The notes under the pieces are model-generated. The model worked only from the letters and a program-made list of their open reading frames with translations, was not told where the DNA came from and searched no databases. The translations under genes were made by a program, and so were the position numbers. From Bacteroidales bacterium UBA3824 (GTDB lineage: Bacteria > Bacteroidota > Bacteroidia > Bacteroidales > UBA3824), in the NCBI GenBank assembly GCA_002393195.1, contig DGIK01000041.1, forward strand, positions 1-5,392: a DNA stretch of 5,392 nt, written 5' to 3'. Positions 1-5,144 of the stretch are shown here, in pieces; positions within the stretch are counted from its first letter, which is position 1, and each line of letters opens with the position of its first letter.

Positions 1-737
1 CAGAAGTCGCTCATACCGGGGCCGTTGATTACTGCACCGCGAAGGATGTTTTTGCCTTTTTTGAGGGTGATGCGCTTAGATACGCAATCGTCCATCACCA
101 TACGGCGGTCGCCCGAAAGGATTACCGCTTCCTCGTCGTTGAGCCACCACATCGAAGCCGAGTTGGAGCCCACTGCAAGGCGCACGTTGGGGATGTCTTG
201 TTCACAATTGATGACCGTAACTGCGTGGAAGATAATGCCGTAGCGGGTCTTGTTGTTGCCGGTTGCAAAACGGTAGAGTTTTACATTGAAGAGTTTGCTG
301 TCGTAGGCGTGCCATACGAGGGTCTCCTTGGCGGGTACGGGGTCGGGGAATTTGAAACCCATCGGCGGACGTTGACCGTCAAATTTTACCTCCGGCTCTT
401 TGAGGACTGTCGCCTTCACTTTCTCGCCGTTTTTGGGGATTGTCTTGAATTGGTTGGGGTAGTACTCCTTGGTGAGTTGTTCGCGGATGTAACTGTCCAC
501 AAACACTGTGTTGCCACGGTTTGGACGTCCGATGGGGTCGAGTAACAGCCAACGTCCGATGAAGCCGTCTTCGTTGGGGCGGGCGGGCGTTTGGGACGCC
601 GGTACAAAATAGTTGTCGATGCTCGGCGAGGGCGGCACTTGCTGTTGCGGCTGTGCGTTCCTGTTCTGCGCCGAAAGTGTAAATGCTTGACCTACAAGCA
701 TCGCGATTACAATCGAAACTTTCAAATTGCTTCTCAT
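1..737 (-). CDS. Exported putative acetylxylan-esterase-like protein, N-terminal part (runs off left edge)
   Basis: The frame opens at ATG 737-735 and stays open for 245 codons to the window edge, so the C-terminus is missing. It begins with a signal peptide: R2/K6, a hydrophobic core at about 7-21, and a likely cut after LSA23. A Gln/Pro-rich linker (about 25-55) follows. The next domain contains GRWLLLDP (61-68), WHAYDSKLFNVKLYRF (142-157), SMWWLN (195-200) and a Lys/Gly-rich turn LKKGKN (225-230). This resembles the jelly-roll, NGK-turn domains that precede or accompany the catalytic part of Bacteroidales proteins annotated as acetylxylan esterases; that resemblance is from memory of the family. 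No catalytic residues can be assigned, because the rest of the protein is outside the window. The likely job is removing acetyl groups from plant polysaccharide in the periplasm or on the cell surface. The nearest gene in the same direction beyond the inner block is another hydrolase (5145-5392), suggesting a polysaccharide-utilisation locus. The CDS is firm; the product name is tentative. Confidence 0.85.
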   Translation of the reverse strand, partial: MRSNLKVSIVIAMLVGQAFTLSAQNRNAQPQQQVPPSPSIDNYFVPASQTPARPNEDGFIGRWLLLDPIGRPNRGNTVFVDSYIREQLTKEYYPNQFKTIPKNGEKVKATVLKEPEVKFDGQRPPMGFKFPDPVPAKETLVWHAYDSKLFNVKLYRFATGNNKTRYGIIFHAVTVINCEQDIPNVRLAVGSNSASMWWLNDEEAVILSGDRRMVMDDCVSKRITLKKGKNILRGAVINGPGMSDF

Positions 738-767
738 ACTTAACTTATTATTAAAATTTGAGGTTAG

Positions 768-798
768 AAATAGTAGTGTCTTCATTTATATTTGACAA
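768..798 (-). promoter_or_regulatory. Weak candidate promoter for the left esterase-like gene
   Basis: Read on the minus strand, TTG (798-796) is followed after exactly 20 bases by TACTATTT (775-768). This has the spacing of the Bacteroidota -33/-7 promoter but two mismatches to TAnnTTTG. It would give a leader of about 25 nt that is A/T-rich before ATG 737, as is usual in this phylum. The spacing is good and the -7 match poor, so this is only a candidate. Confidence 0.3.
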
Positions 799-885
799 CC
801 TATTTTAATGTTGGTTTAATGTTGAATGAAGATTTTTTTTATTTTTTTTCAATGAAGGAAGGGAAGTTTGCGGGGGATTATATAG

Positions 886-900
886 AAAAATTACCGCCAA
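886..900 (+). repeat. Left copy of a 15-bp motif shared with the right-hand intergenic region
   Basis: The 15 bases AAAAATTACCGCCAA match AAAAATTACCGTCAA at 5024-5038 at 14 of 15 positions and in the same orientation. The 8-bp core AATTACCG is at 889-896 here and at 5027-5034 there. The two copies lie in the gene-free stretches on opposite sides of the three-gene block. They could be a dispersed intergenic repeat or the ends of an inserted segment. The sequence shows the match but not its cause. Confidence 0.5.
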
Positions 901-917
901 AATAATGACTCCACGTT

Positions 918-944
918 AAAAAGTGAGACACTGTCTCACATTTT
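918..944 (-). terminator. Likely Rho-independent terminator for the minus-strand block (perfect palindrome plus T-tract)
   Basis: On the minus strand, GTGAGACA (939-932), a single G and TGTCTCAC (930-923) form a perfect inverted repeat. In RNA this would fold as a 7-bp stem with an AGU triloop, and TTTTT (922-918) follows at once. That is the classic intrinsic-terminator layout for transcription leaving the membrane-protein gene, whose stop is about 220 bases upstream, and the small frame ending at 1007. On the plus strand the tail is ATTTT, so some bidirectional activity is possible. The perfect 17-bp odd palindrome could instead be a repressor operator or the terminal repeat of a mobile element. 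Confidence 0.5.
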
Positions 945-957
945 GGAAACGCCAAGT

Positions 958-983
958 AAACTGAGTGTATTCGGTGTCAGTTT
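958..983. repeat. Small inverted repeat next to the palindromic terminator
   Basis: AAACTGA (958-964) and TCAGTTT (977-983) are exact reverse complements separated by 12 bases. The hairpin sits 14 bases from the end of the 918-944 structure, giving two hairpins in tandem. No T-tract follows it on either strand, so it is not itself a convincing terminator. Its role is unknown, and it may be part of an intergenic repeat. Confidence 0.35.
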
Positions 984-1006
984 CTGATGGTAATATATTG
1001 ATTTTT

Positions 1007-1180
1007 TTATTTAAAAACGTTTGGATTGTTAATTATTGCATTTCGCATAATATCTATGCTTTGTTGAATATATTTTTCAAATTTTGCATTATTAACAAAT
1101 GCTCTATGTTTGTTAATGTTGCTTGTATCATCCTCTGTTAAAGGATGAACAATGTTATATTTTAAAACACTATTCCGCAA
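1007..1180 (-). pseudogene. Protein-like 57-residue frame, probable 3' remnant of an unknown gene
   Basis: Directly after an in-frame TGA (1183-1181), a minus-strand frame runs from TTG (1180-1178) to TAA (1009-1007). It overlaps the last 19 bases of the membrane-protein gene in the -1 frame relative to that gene. The residues look like ordinary protein, for example LTEDDTSNINKHRAFVNN followed by AKFEKYIQQSIDIMRNAI, with charged and hydrophobic positions spaced as in a helix. No ATG opens it; the only in-frame ATG is near the end (residue 45). TTG would have to be the start, and no Shine-Dalgarno site is clear. It may be the surviving C-terminus of a gene whose front was lost when the neighbouring gene arrived, or a tiny real ORF. 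AT-rich DNA also produces Asn/Lys/Ile-rich frames by chance, so confidence is low. Confidence 0.3.
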
Positions 1181-2154
1181 TCATACTGAAATTCAACCTT
1201 TTTTGACAGATTGTTGGTTTCTGTGACTTTGCCGTCAATGATTGTTATTTCAACAACTTCACGGACAAGTCCCTCCCAATCGTTCCAATAACAATAGGAA
1301 ACGTAATAATCATTTCCATTTTGGGTTATTTTGAGTTGGACATCATATTTTGATGCGTCTATTGGCATTATCCAAAATCTACCCTGTCCAAACGAATGAA
1401 CATTCTGAAAATCTTGTTTGTCGAAAATAAATTGCCTGTAATTGTACAGACCGTGCCAATAATGTGGCAGAATATGCCAAAGTTCGTGCAGTACAAATGC
1501 CTGCCAAGCACCTTTCACAGAATTGGTTACTTTGATAAACTTGAAAATGTCCCATTCTTGTTTGCCATCTTTGTCGGCGACATATAGATAAGAATCGCTT
1601 CCAATACCATTAAAATCCTCGTCGTCCTGTGGCGTTTTGCAGAGACTTACATTCAGAGTATAGCCGTCGGCAACGTTTATTTCATTCAGACATTCAGTCA
1701 ATTTGGCGTATTGTTCAGCATCAGTCAATGCAACGATTTGTTTCCAAAGGGCAACACATTCGTCAATGTCTGTCGGATTGTCAGAAGGGATGGAGTTGTT
1801 GAAAGCATCCATCCTTTGTTGTTCTTTCTTTTTGGCTTCCAATGCTTTTTGGCGGGCTTTGACTTCATACTTTTTGGTCTGACGCTTTTCGACAATTAAT
1901 TGTATGATGACACCAAAAATTACTATCAGCAATGTCAACGGCCACAGAATCGCGCCAATGATTGTAAACAAGACGTTTCGCTTGTTGACTTTCCTTGGTT
2001 TGTCGTCGTCACTGCCGAAAGGCAAATCCATTTCGTCTTTGTCTTGCTCGTAGTACAAATCTTTGCACGATTTTAAAAAGAGAAACAGCGCAGCAAAGGA
2101 TATTAGTACGCCGATAAGGTATGTTAGCAAAAGTGGGTTCATAATATTACTCAT
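1162..2154 (-). CDS. Two-TM membrane protein with a C-terminal domain of unknown function and a HELWH sequence
   Basis: This 330-residue protein has two transmembrane segments (about 7-28 and 61-87) separated by an acidic loop (D37-D51). A Lys/Gln/Glu-rich, probably coiled-coil helix (about 88-115) follows, then a soluble domain (about 125-330). With both segments spanning, the N-terminus and the large domain are on the same side; the Lys/Arg-rich stretches around 52-59 and 89-111 do not settle which side. The soluble domain is rich in aromatic residues: HELWH at 223-227, HYWHG at 231-235, SYCYWNDWEGL at 286-296, and a terminal FQYDCGIVF. It resembles uncharacterised Bacteroidales proteins, and I recognise no named family. 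HELWH fits the HExxH zinc-protease pattern, but without homologues that may be chance. ATG 2154 is chosen because the promoter at 2181-2211 lies just upstream; M5 is an alternative. The gene follows the methyltransferase-LRR gene in the same direction after 86 bp but has its own promoter. Confidence 0.85.
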   Translation of the reverse strand: MSNIMNPLLLTYLIGVLISFAALFLFLKSCKDLYYEQDKDEMDLPFGSDDDKPRKVNKRNVLFTIIGAILWPLTLLIVIFGVIIQLIVEKRQTKKYEVKARQKALEAKKKEQQRMDAFNNSIPSDNPTDIDECVALWKQIVALTDAEQYAKLTECLNEINVADGYTLNVSLCKTPQDDEDFNGIGSDSYLYVADKDGKQEWDIFKFIKVTNSVKGAWQAFVLHELWHILPHYWHGLYNYRQFIFDKQDFQNVHSFGQGRFWIMPIDASKYDVQLKITQNGNDYYVSYCYWNDWEGLVREVVEITIIDGKVTETNNLSKKVEFQYDCGIVF

Positions 2155-2180
2155 CTACTCATAGTGAACATTTCTTAGTG

Positions 2181-2211
2181 CAAAAGTAACACAAACAGCA
2201 ATATCGTGCAA
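2181..2211 (-). promoter_or_regulatory. Strong Bacteroidota-type promoter for the membrane-protein gene
   Basis: On the minus strand, TTG (2211-2209), 20 bases and TACTTTTG (2188-2181) match the -33 TTG / -7 TAnnTTTG consensus exactly. Immediately upstream lie A-tracts (two runs of seven to eight A within 2213-2230), which could act as an UP-like element. Transcription would start near 2175, leaving a leader of about 20 nt before ATG 2154. The gene can therefore be expressed independently of the methyltransferase-LRR gene upstream. Confidence 0.7.
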
Positions 2212-2240
2212 CATTTTTTTTCATTTTTTTACAACAAATC

Positions 2241-3620
2241 TTAATCTTGTGGCACAACCGCTTTTTTCAGATAGTACAATTTGTCCCATAATTTTTTTGG
2301 TAGCATTTGTTTGAAATGCATCACGCTCCCTTCCGGGATAATAATTTGTTGTAAAAGAGTTGCAGGCTCAAATCCTAACCCATTAAACATTTCTAGTGTA
2401 AAACATTTTTTGGAATTTTGAATGTCCCAAGGATTTGAAATTTGAAGTATACGAGTGAAACCAAAGGAATGCGGTTTTATATTAACAATTGGATTTCGAA
2501 CAATAATACTCCTCAAAAAGGTGCAACCCGAAAAAACACCATCTTTAACTGTGGCAACGTTTTCTGTCAGATCAATGTATTGTAATTTTACACAGTTTTC
2601 AAAAGCAAATTCGCCAATAGTAGTAACGAAATTGGGAATCGTTACATATTCAAGATTTACACACGCGAAAAATGCTGAATCACCAATGATAATTGTTTCT
2701 TTTTTAATTGTATAGAATTTTATTTTCTTGTTGGTACATTTCAACAACCTTTTCCCATCCCTACTATACACCACACCAAACTCATCTTCAACTCCATTTC
2801 TAATCTCCTCATCCGTTACCTCCGTTGACAACTCCTCCTCCAATTCACCATTTGAAAAACACCTAATCTGTGCCGTCCACGCTTTATTTGCATTCAGTTC
2901 GTATTTTTCATAAAACTTGCAGAAATTCTCATCGCCGTTCAAGAGCAAATACAAATCTTCCATTCGTTTGTCTTTTTCCTGAAAGCCGAAATATGGTCCA
3001 ACACAGACGAATTGATTGTAACCTTTCATTCTGTCATTGATTAATTCTGCAAATCTCTCCAAATCAAAATCCAACAAGTCCAAAACATTCGACATTATAT
3101 GCAATGTTGGAACGTCTTCCTCGCAATTAATGTCATCGTCCGAAAGTTCGTCGAAAGTTTTGTTGATTGTCGAAATCTCTGCATCGGGAAAAAACTTTGA
3201 CACGTGCAGAGCCGCACGTTTGAGACAGATTTCTGATGGTTCAATTAGGGATACGGATTTGATGTTTTGGGTGATGCCTTTTTGTGAAAGGAAATCGGCG
3301 TAACACATTGTGCCGATGCCTTGCCCACAACCGTAATCAATGATGTTGATTTTGGGTTGGTCAAAGAAAACTGCGGGGATATGACCAAATGCAACATCGA
3401 GTTTTGCTTGATGCATTTTACCAAAAGAGTACAGATACACCAACATTTGCGGCTCGGTTGTCAGTTGGTCAACGCCACGGTTGATTTCCTCGTACAAGCC
3501 GTCAACAAGTTCTTTCGGCAAATCGTCTATGAACTTTTCCGCATAATCTCGCACCTTGTCAAATGTCGGATTGTCAAGGTATTTGAGTTTGTATGAATAT
3601 GTTGTTGTCTGTTCTATCAT
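2241..3620 (-). CDS. SAM-dependent methyltransferase domain fused to BspA-like leucine-rich repeats
   Basis: This protein has 459 residues. The N-terminal half (about 55-215) is a class I SAM-methyltransferase-like fold. Motif I is IIDYGCGQGIGT (93-104), the acidic end of the next strand is in LIEPSE (125-130), and a post-strand segment HIMSNVLDL (174-182) precedes FVCVGPYF (204-211). A mixed linker (about 215-280) leads to VVYSRDGKRLLKC (283-295), a sequence typical just before Bacteroidales LRR_5 domains. About three BspA-type repeats of 22-23 residues follow (311-378), with the phase IGDSAFFACVNLEYVTIP, IGEFAFENCVKLQYIDL, VKDGVFSGCTFLRSIIV. A C-terminal cap has the sequence IIIPEGSVMHFKQMLP (426-441). 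No signal peptide or TM segment is seen, so it is probably cytoplasmic. The substrate is unknown; no DNA-methylase NPPY/DPPY motif was found. The LRR would fit a target-binding role, which is inference. ATG 3620 is preceded by an A/T-rich leader. Confidence 0.88.
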   Translation of the reverse strand: MIEQTTTYSYKLKYLDNPTFDKVRDYAEKFIDDLPKELVDGLYEEINRGVDQLTTEPQMLVYLYSFGKMHQAKLDVAFGHIPAVFFDQPKINIIDYGCGQGIGTMCYADFLSQKGITQNIKSVSLIEPSEICLKRAALHVSKFFPDAEISTINKTFDELSDDDINCEEDVPTLHIMSNVLDLLDFDLERFAELINDRMKGYNQFVCVGPYFGFQEKDKRMEDLYLLLNGDENFCKFYEKYELNANKAWTAQIRCFSNGELEEELSTEVTDEEIRNGVEDEFGVVYSRDGKRLLKCTNKKIKFYTIKKETIIIGDSAFFACVNLEYVTIPNFVTTIGEFAFENCVKLQYIDLTENVATVKDGVFSGCTFLRSIIVRNPIVNIKPHSFGFTRILQISNPWDIQNSKKCFTLEMFNGLGFEPATLLQQIIIPEGSVMHFKQMLPKKLWDKLYYLKKAVVPQD

Positions 3621-3661
3621 TTTAGTACATTATTACCCCACTTTCAACCTTCTCTGAAACG

Positions 3662-3669
3662 CAAAAGCA
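3662..3669 (-). promoter_or_regulatory. Alternative -7-like box for the methyltransferase-LRR gene
   Basis: TGCTTTTG on the minus strand (3669-3662) differs from TAnnTTTG at one base. It would give a leader of about 35 nt, in line with the short leaders of the other promoters here. There is no TTG at the right distance upstream, so it is listed only as the competitor to the box at 3743-3750. Confidence 0.25.
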
Positions 3670-3742
3670 ATATACTTCCTCGACGTGTCGTTGAGGTTTC
3701 TGAAAGTGGTTTTGTCGAAGCGTTTCTTCCGTTTTCTGCGCA

Positions 3743-3750
3743 CAAATATA
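3743..3750 (-). promoter_or_regulatory. Candidate -7 box for the methyltransferase-LRR gene
   Basis: TATATTTG on the minus strand (3750-3743) is an exact TAnnTTTG match. The nearest TTG upstream (3777-3775) is 24 bases away, wider than the usual 19-21, so the -33 part is poor. If used, the leader to ATG 3620 would be about 115 nt, long for this phylum, and would include the small hairpin at 3678-3696. It lies back to back with the plus-strand ATPase promoter, so the two could interfere. Confidence 0.35.
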
Positions 3751-3769
3751 ACAATCTTTTTTCAAAACC

Positions 3770-3801
3770 TTGCGCAAAACACAGAAAAAATATTACCTTT
3801 G
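3770..3801 (+). promoter_or_regulatory. Strong Bacteroidota-type promoter for the ATPase gene
   Basis: TTG (3770-3772), 21 bases and TACCTTTG (3794-3801) match the -33/-7 consensus. Transcription would begin near 3808, giving a leader of about 19 nt rich in A (caaaaactcaacgatt) before ATG 3827. This settles the start codon: the upstream in-frame TTG at 3770 is itself the -33 element and lies before the transcript begins, so it cannot be the start. Confidence 0.7.
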
Positions 3802-3826
3802 CAATCGAAACAAAAACTCAACGATT

Positions 3827-4939
3827 ATGGGCATATTCATCGACAAGGGCAACTTGGCCTTCAAAAGCATAAAGAACTCCGACTTCATTGACAAGTCGGG
3901 TTTGATAGAGATATTGAACGGCAACATCAACACACAGCACCGCTATATCTGTGTGTCGCGTCCACGGCGGTTCGGCAAGTCAGTCGCCGCAAAGATGATT
4001 TATGCCTATTATGATAGGAAGTCCGATTCTGCGGCGTTGTTCGACGACTTGGAAATCTCAAAGTCAGAAAGTTACAAAAACCATTTGAACAAATATCCGA
4101 CGATTTATATCGATCTCAACACCTTTGCGGAATTTGACAATGATGATGTCGTCGCATTGTTGCAAAAACAAGTCATTGAAGATTTGAAGATGTCGTATCC
4201 GTTCCTGAAAGAATCTGAATATCTGAGCATTGCACTGCGTGAAATCAACCAAAAGACAGGCGACCGCTTTGTGGTGGTCATCGACGAATGGGACAAGTTG
4301 GTGAGGGAAATTGACGAAAAAACAAAGAACAAATACGTTAATTTCTTGCGCTCGATGTTCAAATCCAACATCGCCGACGATGTTTTTTTGTTGGTTTATA
4401 TGACGGGAATACTGCCGATTATCAAAGTGGAGTCACAGTCGGCACTCAACAATTTTGACGAATACAGCGTAATCCGTCCCGCAAAAACCGCCAAGTATTA
4501 TGGTTTTACGCCCGACGAGGTTGTCAGGATTTGCGACAACCACAATTTGAACATAGAATTGATGAAACACGCCTACGACGGTTACATCATCGGCAGCGAA
4601 AAGTCGATTTTCAACCCAAACTCGGTGATGTTGGCGGCGGAAGACGGCGAATACAACAGCCATTGGTCTAAGTCCGCAGCATACACAACCATCGAGCATT
4701 ATATAGGAATCGACCACGACGCCGTGCAGCAAAAAATCATCAGAATGCTCAACGGCGAGAGCGTTACTGTGGATGATGGGTATTTTTGTCTATCACTTGA
4801 CGAAATCAATAATTACAAAGACGTTTTGACTTTGTTGGTTATAATTGGCTACTTGACTTACGATAGAGAATATAATGTTGCAAAAATTCCAAATCGCGAA
4901 ACTGCCGAAAGTTTAAAAGAACTGTATAAGATAGCATAA
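3827..4939 (+). CDS. PF09820-type AAA-ATPase-like protein, short form lacking the C-terminal nuclease-like domain
   Basis: With start ATG 3827 the protein has 370 residues. The family opening is MGIFIDKGNLAF, then a DKSGLIEIL segment (22-30). The P-loop-like SRPRRFGKS (44-52) keeps the terminal GKS but has Arg in place of the usual first Gly, as is normal for this family. Walker B is VVVIDEWD (149-156), then YMTGILPI (191-198), AYDGY (249-253), FNPNSVM (262-268), HWSKSAAY (279-286) and DVLTLLVIIGYLTYD (332-346). All are hallmarks of the Bacteroidales ATPases usually annotated as AAA-family ATPase / PD-(D/E)XK nuclease. Those proteins are generally above 500 residues, with a PDDEXK_9-type domain (PF08011) at the C-terminus. 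Here the frame ends at KELYKIA just where that part would begin, and no nuclease motif follows downstream. It may be a natural short form or an eroded copy; the ATPase part has no internal damage. Cellular function of the family is not established. Confidence 0.9.
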   Translation: MGIFIDKGNLAFKSIKNSDFIDKSGLIEILNGNINTQHRYICVSRPRRFGKSVAAKMIYAYYDRKSDSAALFDDLEISKSESYKNHLNKYPTIYIDLNTFAEFDNDDVVALLQKQVIEDLKMSYPFLKESEYLSIALREINQKTGDRFVVVIDEWDKLVREIDEKTKNKYVNFLRSMFKSNIADDVFLLVYMTGILPIIKVESQSALNNFDEYSVIRPAKTAKYYGFTPDEVVRICDNHNLNIELMKHAYDGYIIGSEKSIFNPNSVMLAAEDGEYNSHWSKSAAYTTIEHYIGIDHDAVQQKIIRMLNGESVTVDDGYFCLSLDEINNYKDVLTLLVIIGYLTYDREYNVAKIPNRETAESLKELYKIA

Positions 4940-5023
4940 ATTCTCATTTTTGCTTGTCGGCATCGGTTGGAGCAAGCGCAAGGCACGGCACGATGTTAAG
5001 ATTGAGATGGTGTAGTGGTGCAA

Positions 5024-5096
5024 AAAAATTACCGTCAATTTCCTCCCTTGAAAAAGAAAAAATTGACGGTAATTGACGAAAAAATTTTCGGTAATT
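5024..5096. repeat. Cluster of three AATTACCG-core repeats in both orientations
   Basis: The 8-bp core occurs at 5027-5034 on the plus strand and at 5067-5074 and 5089-5096 on the minus strand. Surrounding sequence is partly shared: TTACCGTCAATT occurs in both orientations, AATTGACG is directly repeated at 5061-5068 and 5071-5078, and a near-palindrome CGAAAAAATTTTCG (5077-5090) links the last two. A fourth core is at 889-896. Four copies in 5.4 kb is far above chance for an 8-mer, which would be about 0.16 expected on both strands with even base composition; this is higher in AT-rich DNA but still well below four. Confidence 0.6.
5027..5074 (-). terminator. Likely terminator of the right-hand hydrolase gene (15-bp perfect inverted repeat)
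   Basis: AATTACCGTCAATTT (5027-5041) and AAATTGACGGTAATT (5060-5074) are exact reverse complements separated by 18 bases. On the minus strand the second arm runs into a T-tract (ATT then TTTTT to 5022) after the stem, which suits termination of transcripts leaving the hydrolase, whose stop is about 70 bases upstream. On the plus strand the following bases are GACGAAAAAA, so termination of the ATPase transcript is less convincing. The arms contain the AATTACCG repeat core, so the structure may be a by-product of inverted repeat copies. Confidence 0.5.
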
Positions 5097-5144
5097 TTCG
5101 TTTAAAAAAATTTCAGCCGCCGTAAGCGGATGGAAAATTGACGT

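Larger units (their letters stand above)
738..1161. other. 424-bp AT-rich intergenic region between the esterase-like gene and the membrane-protein gene
   Basis: No full-length gene is visible here. From left to right it holds the A/T-rich leader and weak promoter of the left gene, a T-rich tract (831-849, two runs of eight T), an AATTACCG motif (889-896), a perfect 8-bp-arm palindrome (923-939), a second small hairpin (958-983), and a protein-like reading frame on the minus strand (1007-1180) that overlaps the end of the membrane-protein gene. On the plus strand the frame from about 886 to 987 also reads as protein-like, with residues such as SETLSHILETPSKLSVFGVSF up to a TGA, but has no start codon. 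Together these suggest intergenic repeat or mobile-element debris rather than a plain spacer. Confidence 0.6.
4940..5144. other. Convergent intergenic region with a reading-frame remnant and AATTACCG repeats
   Basis: This 205-bp stretch separates the plus-strand ATPase from the minus-strand hydrolase. The first part (4941-5015), in the +1 frame relative to the ATPase, reads FSFLLVGIGWSKRK followed by ARHDVKIEMV to TAG 5013-5015. It looks like the tail of a protein, but an in-frame TAG just upstream (4932-4934) and the lack of a start make it a remnant or part of an intergenic repeat. The second part (5022-5111) is A/T-rich with three AATTACCG cores and a long inverted repeat. No T-tract hairpin specific to the ATPase transcript is apparent. 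Confidence 0.5.

Noticed and set aside
198..545. 115-residue plus-strand frame across the left gene
   Set aside because: It lies antisense to the clearly coding esterase-like frame with signal peptide and family motifs, and is a shadow of its GC-rich codons.
787..794. TATATTTG on the plus strand, an exact -7 box match
   Set aside because: There is no TTG at the right distance upstream and no plus-strand gene follows for about 3 kb.
852..905. 17-residue plus-strand ORF (MKEGKFAGDYIEKLPPK)
   Set aside because: It is too short to support, has no promoter or Shine-Dalgarno site, and follows a T-rich tract; it also contains the dispersed AATTACCG motif.
1160..1184. Programmed -1 frameshift joining the membrane-protein gene to the 57-residue frame
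   Set aside because: The codons before the stop (GTG TTT TAA) are not a slippery heptamer, since slipping Phe-tRNA back would need to pair with GTT.
3770..3826. Upstream TTG start adding 19 residues to the ATPase
   Set aside because: The TTG is the -33 element of the promoter and precedes the expected transcription start, and the family's usual N-terminus (MGIF...) begins at ATG 3827.
4433..4732. 99-residue minus-strand frame inside the ATPase gene
   Set aside because: The sense strand carries conserved ATPase motifs through the whole stretch, so the antisense frame is a shadow.
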